Shown: positions 7,686-18,113 of the stretch, piece after piece
Numbering within the stretch: the stretch's first letter is position 1
Layout of the letters: every line of letters begins with the position of its first letter
NCBI RefSeq assembly: GCF_019130065.1
Contig: NZ_JAHSPG010000018.1
Span: 124,001-188,000 of the forward strand
DNA length: 64,000 nt
From: Pinibacter aurantiacus
GTDB lineage: Bacteria > Bacteroidota > Bacteroidia > Chitinophagales > Chitinophagaceae
Reading direction: 5' to 3'
Notes under the pieces: generated by a model
Seen by the model: only the letters and a program-made list of their open reading frames with translations
Told to the model about the DNA's origin: nothing
Database searches by the model: none
Position numbers and translations under genes: made by a program

Positions 7686-10600
7686 ATGAGTACTACTATC
7701 AAAAAAAAATCAGTAGTAAGGCAGAGAAGACTAAATTTATTCGGTATTCTCTTGCTATTGCTAACCGTATGCAGTAATATGCTGTATGCGCAGTCTAATG
7801 TCAAAATTACCGGTGTTGTTACCGACGATGCCGGCAAGACATTGCCCGGCGTAACTATTAGTGTGGGCGCCAATGCGACTTCAACTAACAACGACGGTGC
7901 TTATTCAATTACTGTTCCTGCGAACAGCACATTGACTTTTACTTATGTTGGCTTTCTTAGTATTACCCGCAAAGTGGGAGCTAAGGACGAAATCCTGAAC
8001 ATCAAAATGGAAAGCAAAACCAAGGAGATGGAACAGGTTGTAGTAGTTGGTTATGGTACACAGAAAAAGAAAGACGTTACTGGTTCTGTGACTTTAGTGA
8101 GCGCAAAAGCCTTGAAAGAAGTGCCATCTGCTAACTTTCAGAATGCCTTACAGGGACATGCGCCAGGTGTGGATATCCAAACTGTAGGTACGGCGCCTGG
8201 TTCAGGAGCTGTTATTCGCATCCGCGGTGTACGTTCCGTATTTGGGACCAATGCTCCTCTAGTAGTGGTAGATGGTATTCCTTATGGTGGTAACCTCAAT
8301 GATATCAATCCCGATGATATTGCTGCATTAAGTATTTTGAAAGATGCATCTGCTACGGCTATTTACGGTAGCCGTGGTTCAAACGGAGTTATTTTGATTA
8401 CTACCAAACGCGGCGCTGCAGGCGTCTCAAAAGTAGATTACAATGGTTACTACGGTGTTGGTACAGTCGCTAAAAAGTATCCGGTATTTAACGGCCCGGA
8501 ATATATTGCCATGCACAATATTGCGGCTCCTGCAGGTACAGGTTTTCAGCCAGATGAAATGAAAAATATTGCAGCCGGCAAATCTTATGACTGGCAGGAT
8601 ATGATATATCAAAACTCTTATAAGACAAACCATTATCTCACTGTTTCGGGCGGTAATGAAGGCACTACCTATTCCTTAGGTGGCGGTTATTACAAAGAAA
8701 CTGCTGTATTGCCCGGCCAGGATTATCAGCGTGCATCTTTAAGATTATCCGTTGATACCAAAGTGGGCAAATGGTTGAGAGTAGGCCTGAATACAATGAC
8801 CAGCCTGAGCATTCAAAACGGTGCGCAATTCGTTGGAGGTAGTGTTATGTTCCCTACACTTGCAACCAGTCCGTGGGTAAGCCCTTACGACAGTGCAGGT
8901 AATATTGTGTTCAATGCTATGGGACATGGTAATACAAATGATGTTGCCGGTAACTACAGCCCATTGTTGTTAAAAAACAATAATGGCATGTGGGTGGATA
9001 AAAAAAGAATTTTACATACGTTCAACAGTTTGTTTGCCGAAGCGAATATCTGGAATGGTATTAAATACCGCTTCAATTTAGGTTTGGATTATTCTCAGGA
9101 AGAACAAGATCAGTTCCAGGCAGCTGACCACTACAATGGCACTACCAATCCTGCGACAAATCCTAATCCAAGTTTCTTCAGACCGCAAAACGGTAATCAC
9201 GCTTCAGTAAACAATATATCTTCCTGGTCCTACACAGCAGAAAACTTGTTGACCTACGATAAGGATTTTGGAAAGAGCCATATCAGTGCTACAGGTTTGT
9301 ATAGCATACAGCAACAATCAATGCATAATACGTTCGCGAGCAAAGATTCAATGTATTCTGACCAAACACAATACTTTGATATGTCGCAGGCTTCACCAAC
9401 ACCGGCAGCTGTAGTTTCCGGCGCGGAAGTCTCTTCAACTATCCTTTCTTACATGGGCCGTGTCAACTATGTTTATGACAACAAATACATGGTTACGGGT
9501 ACCTACAGAAGAGATGGATCTTCTGTATTGGCTGCAGGGCATAACTGGCACCAGTTTGCTGCAGGGTCTCTGGGTTGGAATATTATGAACGAAAATTTTA
9601 TAAAAAATAACGATAAGCTTGGATGGATAAGCCAGTTGAAATTAAGAGCCGGTTATGGTCAAACAGCTTCGCAGTCAGTAGGCGCTTATTCTTCCCTGGG
9701 CAGGGTTACCAATAACAATGGTCTTGCCAACTTAGGCGGTGATATGAGCAAGAGCACCATCGTAAAATATAATTATGGCCAAGGCGTTCAAGTGGGTTAT
9801 TATTTAGCCGGATTGCCGAATCCTGGCCTGGATTGGGAATATACCAATACTGTCAATATAGGATTGGATTATGGGTTCTTAAACAATCGTATTACTGGGT
9901 CTATTGATTATTACAATGCAGTTACCAATAAATTGTTGTTCGCATTGTCTTTGCCTCAAAGCTCTGGTGGCGGTGGCGATCCTTATTACTTAAACGTAGG
10001 GCAAATGAAGAACTGGGGTATGGAATTCGCCATCTCTTCTTTAAATATTAAACCTTCTAATGCAGACGGATTCAGCTGGACGACCGATTTGAATTTATTC
10101 TTCAACAAGAATAAATTGACCAAACAAGTAGGTAACACCACGCAAAATATAGGTAACCAGTTGTTCACCGGTTATTCCATGACTTCCATTTACGATTATA
10201 AAAAGCAAGGTATCTGGCAGATCAATGAGGCTGCAGAAGCTGCTAAATACGGTGCAACGCCGGGCCAGATTAAAATAGAAGATCATGACGGTGATGGAAA
10301 AATTACCACTGCGGACCGATATATCATTGGCAATGGCGACCCTAAATTACAAGGTGGTATGACCAATACTTTCGCTTATAAAGGATTTGATTTGTCCTTT
10401 ACTATGTATGGACGTTTCGGTGGTACATTGATAAGCCAAATACATCAATGGCAGTCTTCTTACCTTACAACAATGGGTTCCGGGGCCAATCTTGGTAGAA
10501 ACTCAATAAAAGTAGACTACTGGACACCTAACAATCCTACCAACTGGTTCCCTACCATTGCTAATGGTACCAACGGATGGAGCAGCGCTACAACAGCATG

Positions 10601-10919
10601 GCAAACCTTAGGTTACTACGATGCCTCTTTCCTTCAGGTTAAAGCTATCAATGTAGGCTATACGTTTAAGCATGATTTAATCAAGAATCTTGGCGTTCGT
10701 TCTATTCGCCTTTACGGTACAATAGATAATGTTGGCTTCCTGTTCTCTCCATACATGAAACAGACAGGTATAGCACCAATAGCAACCGCTCAGGGTTCAA
10801 CAGGTGTGAGCAATCCGGATAACTTACGTGCCAATACATATGGTAACGCTATGACCACCATCAGTGCAGCTACACCACTTACAAGAAACTATATGGTGGG
10901 CGTAAATGTGAATTTTTAA
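7686..10919 (+). CDS. SusC/RagA-type TonB-dependent receptor (xylan locus)
   Basis: An outer-membrane transporter of 1077 residues expected to import xylo-oligosaccharides using TonB energy with its SusD partner. A signal segment ends near LYAQ (residue 36). It is followed by a carboxypeptidase-like domain (about 39-115, KITGVVTDDAGKTLPGVTIS), the TonB-box-like region VVVVGYGTQKKKDVTGSV, a plug domain (about 130-245, with VVDGIPYGGNLNDINPDDI and SATAIYGSRGSNGVI), and the beta-barrel with C-terminal aromatic residue F. There is no STN domain, so it is unlikely to signal through a FecR/sigma system. It lies 20 bp upstream of the SusD gene, a clear operon pair. Confidence 0.95.
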   Translation: MSTTIKKKSVVRQRRLNLFGILLLLLTVCSNMLYAQSNVKITGVVTDDAGKTLPGVTISVGANATSTNNDGAYSITVPANSTLTFTYVGFLSITRKVGAKDEILNIKMESKTKEMEQVVVVGYGTQKKKDVTGSVTLVSAKALKEVPSANFQNALQGHAPGVDIQTVGTAPGSGAVIRIRGVRSVFGTNAPLVVVDGIPYGGNLNDINPDDIAALSILKDASATAIYGSRGSNGVILITTKRGAAGVSKVDYNGYYGVGTVAKKYPVFNGPEYIAMHNIAAPAGTGFQPDEMKNIAAGKSYDWQDMIYQNSYKTNHYLTVSGGNEGTTYSLGGGYYKETAVLPGQDYQRASLRLSVDTKVGKWLRVGLNTMTSLSIQNGAQFVGGSVMFPTLATSPWVSPYDSAGNIVFNAMGHGNTNDVAGNYSPLLLKNNNGMWVDKKRILHTFNSLFAEANIWNGIKYRFNLGLDYSQEEQDQFQAADHYNGTTNPATNPNPSFFRPQNGNHASVNNISSWSYTAENLLTYDKDFGKSHISATGLYSIQQQSMHNTFASKDSMYSDQTQYFDMSQASPTPAAVVSGAEVSSTILSYMGRVNYVYDNKYMVTGTYRRDGSSVLAAGHNWHQFAAGSLGWNIMNENFIKNNDKLGWISQLKLRAGYGQTASQSVGAYSSLGRVTNNNGLANLGGDMSKSTIVKYNYGQGVQVGYYLAGLPNPGLDWEYTNTVNIGLDYGFLNNRITGSIDYYNAVTNKLLFALSLPQSSGGGGDPYYLNVGQMKNWGMEFAISSLNIKPSNADGFSWTTDLNLFFNKNKLTKQVGNTTQNIGNQLFTGYSMTSIYDYKKQGIWQINEAAEAAKYGATPGQIKIEDHDGDGKITTADRYIIGNGDPKLQGGMTNTFAYKGFDLSFTMYGRFGGTLISQIHQWQSSYLTTMGSGANLGRNSIKVDYWTPNNPTNWFPTIANGTNGWSSATTAWQTLGYYDASFLQVKAINVGYTFKHDLIKNLGVRSIRLYGTIDNVGFLFSPYMKQTGIAPIATAQGSTGVSNPDNLRANTYGNAMTTISAATPLTRNYMVGVNVNF

Positions 10920-10939
10920 ATTACTAAAACAGACAGGTA

Positions 10940-12814
10940 ATGAAACGAATAAAAATATATCTATACTTACTGCTGGCGGGTTCGGTTCTACTGACAGAGA
11001 ACAGCTGCAGTAAAAAATTAAACGAGCATCCTTATACTGTAAATACAGTAGCGATGTTTCAAAATGCACAAGGGATACAGTTGGGCCTAAATTCTGTTTT
11101 TTCCGGCCTGCGCTATATATATGGTCCTGAAGGTGCCAATATTGCTGGTGATGCGGGTACTGACATGTGGTGGGGCAACGCGGGTGGTTCTGCCGGCGCC
11201 TATCAAATGAGTGCCTATACTTTTGACTATTCAGACGGTTCCATTTTAACACTGTGGAACAGAACGTTTAGTAATATCAATATGTGCAATGGAATCATTA
11301 CGTGGGCGCCAGGTATTTCCGGAATAGATACCGCGAATATTTTGGGACAAGCACACTTTTTAAGAGCGTTGACTTATTTGACGCTGGTATCACATTTTGG
11401 CGCAATACCGGTGGATCTGGGCAGCGGTGATTATGCTTTTAATATGTTGCCTTTCACTGGATTTAACCGTTTGCCTATGGCAGATGTTTTGACCAAAGAC
11501 TGGAACCTGATCATCAGCGACCTTAATTACGCTGCACAAAACCTGCCAACTCAGCGTCCTGCCGCTGCTTTTAATCTATCAAAAGCTGCTGCTTATGGTT
11601 TGTTGGCAAAGGCGTATATCTTCAAAGGATATTCTGCTAATGCAGAAGCTTCTGACTGGCAGAACGCATACAATGCCGCTATGCAGGTTATCAACAACAA
11701 AGCAACTTATGGCTGCAGCTTGTTGAATAATTATGCAGATGTGACAGCCCCTGCAAAAAATACTGTAAGTCAGCAGGGCGGTGATTATAATCCGGAAATA
11801 TTGTTTGCGATAGAGCGTATCCCTGGTGATTTGCCTTCTAATGAAGAGTCTGTATTTAACGGCTTGGCTGCCACCTCCGGCGGTAAAGACGTGAATTCAT
11901 CGAACGACTATAACATGAGCTATGATGCGACTCCTGCTCCTGTTGCAAGCAGCAGTGGTAAACCTTGTGCTACACGTACAGCATTGTACGGCCGCCCTCT
12001 CCGTGTGATTTTGCCTACAGATTTTTTATATAATACGTTGTTTGCCGATAAGACAAACGACAGCCGTTACGATGGTACATTTAACAGCGTTTATTTGTGT
12101 ACTGTACAAACTACTTCAAACTATCAGTCAGGAAGCAGCTTTTCAGGAAATTTCACCTACAACATAGGCGATACAGCCATAGTAGTAGCACATAGTCTTG
12201 CTGAGTATAGCACGTTAGCCGCGGCACAATTAAAATCCGCAAAACCTTACCGTGTAATCAGCCCTGCTGAAATGCCTGGTATCAATGGTACTTACCCTGG
12301 TTCGGGTGGTGCTGCTCAACCTGTTTTAGCTCCATCTATGAAGAAATATTGGGATCCTGCACGACCTAATGCAAATGAAGGTGGTGGAAGACCTTATCCG
12401 GTGCTTAAACTGTCAGAAGTATATTTGTTGGCAGCAGAAGCAGCCATGAAACTGGGTAATAATGCAGAAGCCATAAACCAGGTCAATGTGTTGAGATCAC
12501 GTGCTGCGTCCAGAACCAATTTGTCTGCCGCAGATGTGGCAACAAGACAAGCTGCTATGGTAGCTGCAACGCCTGCAACCATTACACTTGACTTTATTTT
12601 GGATGAGCATGGCCGTGAGTTGGCAGGTGAAGCGAATCGCTGGGTAGATCTTGCAGTACGCAAGCAATTGGTGAACCGCGTAAAACTGTATAATCCGCCT
12701 GCATTGCCTAAAATACAGGACTTCATGATGTTGAGACCAATTCCGCAGTCTCAGTTGAATTCAGTAACAGTGCCAAATCCATCTGATTACCAAAATCCGG
12801 GATGGACTAATTAA
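10940..12814 (+). CDS. SusD/RagB-type outer-membrane lipoprotein (xylan locus)
   Basis: A surface glycan-binding lipoprotein of 624 residues that caps the adjacent SusC barrel. The signal peptide ends in the lipobox LTENSC, so the Cys at about residue 23 is the lipidation site. The N-terminal TPR-like helices contain AHFLRALTYLTLVSHFGAIP, typical of the RagB/SusD fold, and the C-terminal half contains YPVLKLSEVYLLAAEAAMK and HGRELAGEANRWVDL. It starts 20 bp after SusC and ends 23 bp before the GH10 gene, so the three are probably cotranscribed. Ligand is inferred from the neighbouring xylanases. Confidence 0.95.
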   Translation: MKRIKIYLYLLLAGSVLLTENSCSKKLNEHPYTVNTVAMFQNAQGIQLGLNSVFSGLRYIYGPEGANIAGDAGTDMWWGNAGGSAGAYQMSAYTFDYSDGSILTLWNRTFSNINMCNGIITWAPGISGIDTANILGQAHFLRALTYLTLVSHFGAIPVDLGSGDYAFNMLPFTGFNRLPMADVLTKDWNLIISDLNYAAQNLPTQRPAAAFNLSKAAAYGLLAKAYIFKGYSANAEASDWQNAYNAAMQVINNKATYGCSLLNNYADVTAPAKNTVSQQGGDYNPEILFAIERIPGDLPSNEESVFNGLAATSGGKDVNSSNDYNMSYDATPAPVASSSGKPCATRTALYGRPLRVILPTDFLYNTLFADKTNDSRYDGTFNSVYLCTVQTTSNYQSGSSFSGNFTYNIGDTAIVVAHSLAEYSTLAAAQLKSAKPYRVISPAEMPGINGTYPGSGGAAQPVLAPSMKKYWDPARPNANEGGGRPYPVLKLSEVYLLAAEAAMKLGNNAEAINQVNVLRSRAASRTNLSAADVATRQAAMVAATPATITLDFILDEHGRELAGEANRWVDLAVRKQLVNRVKLYNPPALPKIQDFMMLRPIPQSQLNSVTVPNPSDYQNPGWTN

Positions 12815-12837
12815 TCAAAAATTAAAAATTGTGAATT

Positions 12838-14439
12838 ATGAATTATAAAAAATATTTCATGTTTTCATTATTGGCTGCGGGCGCATTGACTTCCTGTACC
12901 AAAATGAAAGACATTGGTATTCTTAATACTGGCAATTACGGCGACACTTCAGGAACACTAAAGAGTGTTGCAAACGGTATGAACATTGGTTTTGCGGCCT
13001 ACCAGGGTGATGCGAACTATGCAAAATATTTTCCGATCATTGCGAGAGAAGCGAACTTCCTGACACCAGGCAACGAAATGAAACATGGTTCGATTGTTCA
13101 GAGTGATGGTTCATTGAAGTTCACCAATGCAGACGCTATCGTAAACCAGGCAACTTCAGCGGGCCTGAGTGTATTCGGCCACACGCTACTCTGGCATTCA
13201 CAACAAAACGCTACCTACCTGAAAAGTTATGCGGGGATCACTGCTCCTGCTGCAACAGAATTGTTAGGTAACCCTGGTTTTGAATCTGGTAACACCGGAT
13301 GGAGCATCTTTAACACAAACGGCGCTACCATTACTTTTACAACAGGTTCAAACGCACACGCAGGTACTGGTTTCATGCAGGTAGTGAACCCTACTGCTCA
13401 AACAGGTAGCCAATGGAAGGTGCAGGTGTCTAGCGCAGCTTTTGCAACGACTCCGGGAAAACAATATATTATTTCTTATTGGGTAAAGGCAATCTCAGCC
13501 GGCGGTTCCATCAGGCTTTCTACAGGTCCTTCTGCCGCACAATATCAAGGCGATCAGACAATAGGAACGGCTTGGCAACAAGTTAGCTGGACGATCACGG
13601 CAACACTTTCTTCTACAACATTCCTGTTCGATATGGGACAAGTTGCCAACACTTATTATATCGATGATGCCAGCGTAAAAGAATCTGTTCAAGTGCCTTC
13701 AGGTGCACAGGTAGCGCTTAAAGTAGACACAGCAATGAATAACTTCATTACCGGTATGGCAACACATTACAAAGGAAAAGTGAAGGCATGGGATGTTGTG
13801 AACGAACCATTGACAGATGCAGGTACCATACGCACAAGCACAAACCTTGGTGGTATTACAGTATCATCAGATGTGTTCTTCTGGTCAGATTATCCTTTCA
13901 ACGGAGTGACTAAAGACTATGCATTGCGCGCATTCCAATATGCTGCTGCTGCCGATCCTTCTGCATTGTTGTTCATCAACGATTATAATTTGGAATCGAG
14001 CAAAGCAAAAACAGATTCAATGGTGGCTTATGTTGCGTACCTGAAAGGCAAAGGAGCCAAAATAGATGGCATCGGTACTCAAATGCACGTTGACGCGCTT
14101 ACTACATCTTATACCGGGATAGACTACATGTTCCAGCGTTTGGCATCAACAGGCTTGCAGGTAAGGATATCAGAGCTTGATGTTGCAACAAGGCCTTCTG
14201 CTTTAAATGCTGCTGTTGGTGATGCTCAAACATTGGGCTACCAGGCATCCATGTACAGCTATATCATAAACTCTTATTTGAAATATGTACCTGCAGCGCA
14301 ACGCTATGGTGTTACAGTTTGGGGAGTTGATGATCCTGATAGCTGGAGAGCGAAATCATTGCCATTGTTGTGGGATAACAGTTTTGCCAAAAAGCCTGCT
14401 TATTCAGCAGTAATGCAAGCATTGAAAGGAACTAAATAG
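12838..14439 (+). CDS. GH10 endo-1,4-beta-xylanase with inserted CBM4/9-type module
   Basis: A 533-residue lipoprotein (LTSC lipobox near residue 19) that would hydrolyse internal xylan bonds at the cell surface. The GH10 barrel is split. The first strands (about 35-135, with FGHTLLWHSQQN) are followed by an inserted beta-sandwich module at about 142-282, which starts NPGFESGNTGWSIF and ends IDDASVKE, the pattern of carbohydrate-binding family 4/9. The barrel then resumes. The acid/base is E323 in WDVVNEP and the nucleophile is E446 in ISELDV. Insertion of CBM4/9 modules into GH10 is known from Bacteroides xylanases. It is the third gene of the SusCD operon, so it is probably the cell-surface xylanase that feeds the receptor pair. 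Confidence 0.93.
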   Translation: MNYKKYFMFSLLAAGALTSCTKMKDIGILNTGNYGDTSGTLKSVANGMNIGFAAYQGDANYAKYFPIIAREANFLTPGNEMKHGSIVQSDGSLKFTNADAIVNQATSAGLSVFGHTLLWHSQQNATYLKSYAGITAPAATELLGNPGFESGNTGWSIFNTNGATITFTTGSNAHAGTGFMQVVNPTAQTGSQWKVQVSSAAFATTPGKQYIISYWVKAISAGGSIRLSTGPSAAQYQGDQTIGTAWQQVSWTITATLSSTTFLFDMGQVANTYYIDDASVKESVQVPSGAQVALKVDTAMNNFITGMATHYKGKVKAWDVVNEPLTDAGTIRTSTNLGGITVSSDVFFWSDYPFNGVTKDYALRAFQYAAAADPSALLFINDYNLESSKAKTDSMVAYVAYLKGKGAKIDGIGTQMHVDALTTSYTGIDYMFQRLASTGLQVRISELDVATRPSALNAAVGDAQTLGYQASMYSYIINSYLKYVPAAQRYGVTVWGVDDPDSWRAKSLPLLWDNSFAKKPAYSAVMQALKGTK

Positions 14440-14453
14440 TATTAAGTAAGAAA

Positions 14454-14553
14454 TTTGTTATTTGAAATTTGATATTTGAGATGATTGTGTGAGAGAATAC
14501 ATTATACTTTTGCACTTTGATTTCAAATGTCAAATTTCAAATCTCAAATTGAT
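14454..14553. repeat. Inverted-repeat spacer, AATTTGAAATTTGA dialect
   Basis: The left arm (14454-14482) and right arm (14519-14553) are complementary and made of TTTGAAATTTGATATTTGAG words. The short centre contains TACTTTTGC (14515-14523), which fits the Bacteroidota -7 element TAnnTTTG and might start transcription of the SDR gene. No matching -33 element is at the usual distance. Confidence 0.65.
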
Positions 14554-14592
14554 TGTGCGTGCCTGTGATAAGAAATAAATGAGAAAGAAATT

Positions 14593-15345
14593 ATGAAAAC
14601 AGCAAAAGACAACAAAATTGCATTAGTGACTGGAGGTGGCTCTGGTATTGGATTGGCAATTGCACAAAAATTTGTGCATGAGGGCATTTTTACAATTATT
14701 GTAGGGAGGGATGAGAAAAAACTATGTCAGGCAAAAGAGAAGCTGGGGGAATTGTGTGAATTTATTTCCTGCGATCTTACCGATTTAAAAGCCATCCCGG
14801 TGATGGTGAAAAAGATCGTTGATCAATATGGAAAAATTGATGTGCTGGTAAACAATGCAGGCATCAATATGAAAAAGGAATTTTTAGACGTAACTGATGA
14901 AGACTTCCACAAAATACTACAGACCAATGTGAGCGCCGTTTTTGCGTTGTCGAGAGAAGTGGTAAGATGCATGGTCGAGAAGAGTTCCGGAAGCATCATC
15001 AATATCAGTTCAATGGCTTCTCAATATGGTATTCCAAAAGTTATTGCATACACAGCCTCTAAATCTGCAATAGAAGGCATGACAAAAGCAATGGCAGTTG
15101 AACTTTCTCCAAAAGGCATTCGAATCAACTGTATTGCACCCGGTTTCATCGCGACCGATATGTCAGCCGCTGCCCTAAATAACGACCCCGAAAGAAAACA
15201 AAAAGTAATGTCAAGAACGCCAATGGGTACACTCGGCAAACCTGCTGATATCGGCGATGCTGCTTTGTTTCTCGCATCCGACAGTTCTAAATATATAACA
15301 GGCGTGGTGCTTCCGGTAGATGGAGGCAACTCTGTTGGTTTCTAA
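14593..15345 (+). CDS. SDR family oxidoreductase (KduD/fructuronate reductase-like)
   Basis: A 250-residue classical short-chain dehydrogenase. The cofactor motif TGGGSGIG is at about residues 13-20, NNAG at about 88-91, the catalytic Ser is in NISSMASQYG, and the YxxxK pair is in YTASKSA. The C-terminus is typical of FabG/KduD proteins (SSKYITGVVLPVDGGNSVGF). Position between xylan enzymes, with uxuA in the same locus, suggests a sugar-acid step such as fructuronate to mannonate or the KduD ketouronate reaction. An acyl-ACP reductase role is unlikely in this context, but sequence alone does not separate these. It has no signal peptide and so acts in the cytoplasm. Confidence 0.85.
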   Translation: MKTAKDNKIALVTGGGSGIGLAIAQKFVHEGIFTIIVGRDEKKLCQAKEKLGELCEFISCDLTDLKAIPVMVKKIVDQYGKIDVLVNNAGINMKKEFLDVTDEDFHKILQTNVSAVFALSREVVRCMVEKSSGSIINISSMASQYGIPKVIAYTASKSAIEGMTKAMAVELSPKGIRINCIAPGFIATDMSAAALNNDPERKQKVMSRTPMGTLGKPADIGDAALFLASDSSKYITGVVLPVDGGNSVGF

Positions 15346-15487
15346 ATAAAACAAATTGTGATCTTCTTGTTGCCGGTTGCCAGAAGCTTGCAGCCAGGGT
15401 TGAGTGCATGATATTCGTTTTGATTCCCAATCAAATCCGTGTAAGTCAGTCTCATCCGTGTCATCAGTGTGCCAATAAAGTTATACC

Positions 15488-17968
15488 ATGAAGAAATCGG
15501 TTCTTATCTTATTTGTACTAATCATTTCGCTTTTTGCTAAAGCACAAAATATCATTGCAACGAAAAATGTTCCCGGAAATTTTTCATTGCAAAAGGTATC
15601 TATTTACACAGATGAACATGATGACTGGTTGATTCAGAAAGCTGCAAGCCTCTTGCAGCAGGATATTGAAAAGGTAACAGGCAACAAGCCTTCTATCGTA
15701 CACACAATCAGCAACGGAAACATAATTGTGGTTGGTATGGCAAACAAGTCTGCCGCTATCAATGAACTGGTTAAAGGCAAAAAGATTTCCATTGATAGTT
15801 TGCAGGGCAGGTGGGATGCTTACCAGGTGCAATTGGTCAATGCTCAAATCCTTGTTATTACAGGGTCAGACAAGCGTGGCGTTGCTTACGGTGTATTTGA
15901 GTTATCCAAACAACTAGGAGTATCACCCTGGAACTGGTGGGCAGATGTTCCTGTGACGCAAAACAAAAACATAAGCATACAGAAAAATGCTTTTCTCTTT
16001 TCTTATCCATCCGTAAAGTACAGGGGCATTTTTTTGAATGATGAAGCGCCTGCACTTTCCGGTTGGACAAAGGAAAAATTCGGAGGCTTTAATCACCTTT
16101 TTTATGAACATGTTTTTGAATTGCTGCTTCGTTTAAAGGGAAATTATTTATGGCCCGCCATGTGGGGAAATGCTTTTAATGATGATGATTCCATTAACCC
16201 GATTTTGGCAAATAAGTATGGCATCGTAATGGGCACATCACATCATGAACCCATGATGCGTGCACATGATGAATGGAGAAGATACGGTTCCGGAAAATGG
16301 AACTATGATGTGAACTCTACAAAGCTGGATGAGTTTTGGAAAAAAGGCATCCAACGCAATGGCAACAACGAAAGCATCGTGGCTGTTGGCATGCGTGGCG
16401 ATGGCGATGAGCCAATGAGCGAACAAAGCAACATTGCTTTGCTCGAAAAAATAGTAGCACGTCAGCGGGCGATCATTGAAGAAGTAACAGGTAAAAGGGC
16501 AGAAGACGTGCCGCAAATGTGGGCCCTGTACAAAGAAGTGCAAGAGTACTACGACAAAGGAATGCGTGTACCGGATGATGTTACACTGCTGCTCTGTGAC
16601 GACAATTGGGGAAACATTCGCAAGCTTCCCAAACTTACAGATAAACCCCGCAAAGGTGGCTATGGCATTTACTATCATTTCGATTACGTTGGAGATCCAC
16701 GCAACTACAAATGGTTAAATACAAACCAGATCGAACGTACATGGGAGCAAATGCATCTTGCTTACGAATACGGAGCAAAGCAAGTGTGGATCGTAAACGT
16801 AGGCGACCTGAAGCCAATGGAATTCCCGATTTCATTTTTCCTCGACTATGCATGGAAACCCGAAAAAATTAAAGCAGAAGATTTGCCAGCTTACACCCGC
16901 AATTGGGCACAACAACAATTCGGAAAAGAGTATGCTGCTTCGATTGCAAATATTCTTACAAAGTATACACAATACAATGCTCGCCGCAAGCCTGAACTAT
17001 TAAACGACTCCACGTTTAGTCTTTTAAATTATAACGAGTTTCAAAGTGTAACAAACGATTACAATAAGTTGCTAAAAGAAGCAGAAGCGATCAATAGAAA
17101 ATTACCTTCACAATACAGTGACGCTTATTTTCAATTGGTGCTTCATCCGGTGAAAGCTTGTGCCAATCTATATTCCATGTATTTGGCGGTGGCTAAAAAC
17201 AAATATTTCGCGGAACAAAAAGAATATACGCTCGCAAATGTGATGGCAGACAGTGTTGCTTTTTATTATGCAAACGATGCCCGCATTTCAAAATACTATA
17301 ACGATACATTAGCTGGTGGAAAGTGGCAGCATATGATGGACCAAACCCATATAGGCTATACCTACTGGCAACAACCCGATTCCAACAAAATGCCACAGGT
17401 TGTAAGGTTTGACGTTGCAAACAAAAATGTGTCTTTTGCAAAATACACATTGCCTGTTGGAACAGAAAAAAATGAATATGCAGCTTTTGAAGCCAACAGG
17501 TTTACCAAAGCAATTGGCAACAGCAAAATCAAATGGCAAGTGATTCCAAATATTGGACGAACCGGTGACGGTATTACGCCTTTTCCTGTTACAGCATCGG
17601 TTCAAACACCAAAAAATAATGCGCCGCACCTTGAATATGAAATAACGACGAACGCAGCAACAGACAGCATCACGGTCTCGTTATACTTTTCTCCAACACT
17701 TAATTTTCATAACGATGGTTTGCGCTATGCTGTTTCTATCGATGATGCAACGCCGCAAGTGATCAATATTCATGAAGGGATGAATAACAAAAAGTGGGGG
17801 AATTGGGTGGCAAATAATATCATCATCAGCAATTCAAAACATCCGTTGAAGAATGGAGGAAAGCATGTGGTGAAATATTGGATGGTTGATGCCGGACTCG
17901 TGCTGCAGAAAGTAGTCGTAGATTTTGGTGGCGTTAAACAAAGTTACTTAGGACCTCCTGAAAACTAG
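15488..17968 (+). CDS. GH115 xylan alpha-1,2-glucuronidase
   Basis: An 826-residue enzyme of glycoside hydrolase family 115, which removes (4-O-methyl-)glucuronate side chains from xylan, including from internal positions. A signal peptide ends near LFAKAQ (residue 20). The N-terminal alpha/beta domain (to about 165) precedes the barrel, which carries the family-typical YRGIFLNDEAP, LKGNYLWPAMW, MGTSHHEPMMRAHDEW and GMRGDGDEPM. A long helical region and a C-terminal beta domain (about 640-826) complete the usual GH115 architecture. It lies between the SDR and the second GH10 genes. Released glucuronate would be a substrate for the uxuA branch. No GH67 is seen, so GH115 is the only visible debranching enzyme. 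Confidence 0.94.
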   Translation: MKKSVLILFVLIISLFAKAQNIIATKNVPGNFSLQKVSIYTDEHDDWLIQKAASLLQQDIEKVTGNKPSIVHTISNGNIIVVGMANKSAAINELVKGKKISIDSLQGRWDAYQVQLVNAQILVITGSDKRGVAYGVFELSKQLGVSPWNWWADVPVTQNKNISIQKNAFLFSYPSVKYRGIFLNDEAPALSGWTKEKFGGFNHLFYEHVFELLLRLKGNYLWPAMWGNAFNDDDSINPILANKYGIVMGTSHHEPMMRAHDEWRRYGSGKWNYDVNSTKLDEFWKKGIQRNGNNESIVAVGMRGDGDEPMSEQSNIALLEKIVARQRAIIEEVTGKRAEDVPQMWALYKEVQEYYDKGMRVPDDVTLLLCDDNWGNIRKLPKLTDKPRKGGYGIYYHFDYVGDPRNYKWLNTNQIERTWEQMHLAYEYGAKQVWIVNVGDLKPMEFPISFFLDYAWKPEKIKAEDLPAYTRNWAQQQFGKEYAASIANILTKYTQYNARRKPELLNDSTFSLLNYNEFQSVTNDYNKLLKEAEAINRKLPSQYSDAYFQLVLHPVKACANLYSMYLAVAKNKYFAEQKEYTLANVMADSVAFYYANDARISKYYNDTLAGGKWQHMMDQTHIGYTYWQQPDSNKMPQVVRFDVANKNVSFAKYTLPVGTEKNEYAAFEANRFTKAIGNSKIKWQVIPNIGRTGDGITPFPVTASVQTPKNNAPHLEYEITTNAATDSITVSLYFSPTLNFHNDGLRYAVSIDDATPQVINIHEGMNNKKWGNWVANNIIISNSKHPLKNGGKHVVKYWMVDAGLVLQKVVVDFGGVKQSYLGPPEN

Positions 17969-18032
17969 CTAATTTGAAAATTTGAAGATTTGAAAATTTG
18001 AAAATTCTTTCTTTGGAACTTTCCAGACAATC

Positions 18033-18061
18033 TTGTGTTTTCGAGAAGAGCACTATACTTA
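18033..18061 (+). promoter_or_regulatory. Possible promoter of the second GH10 gene
   Basis: TTG at 18033-18035 is followed after 18 bases by TATACTTA (18054-18061), close to the Bacteroidota -33 TTG / -7 TAnnTTTG arrangement. It lies about 55 bases before the start codon. It is a weak match and is given only as a candidate. Confidence 0.3.
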
Positions 18062-18113
18062 TTGTTGAAATATGAAGAATTCGTTTTCAAATAGTTTGTA
18101 AAACATTATAATT

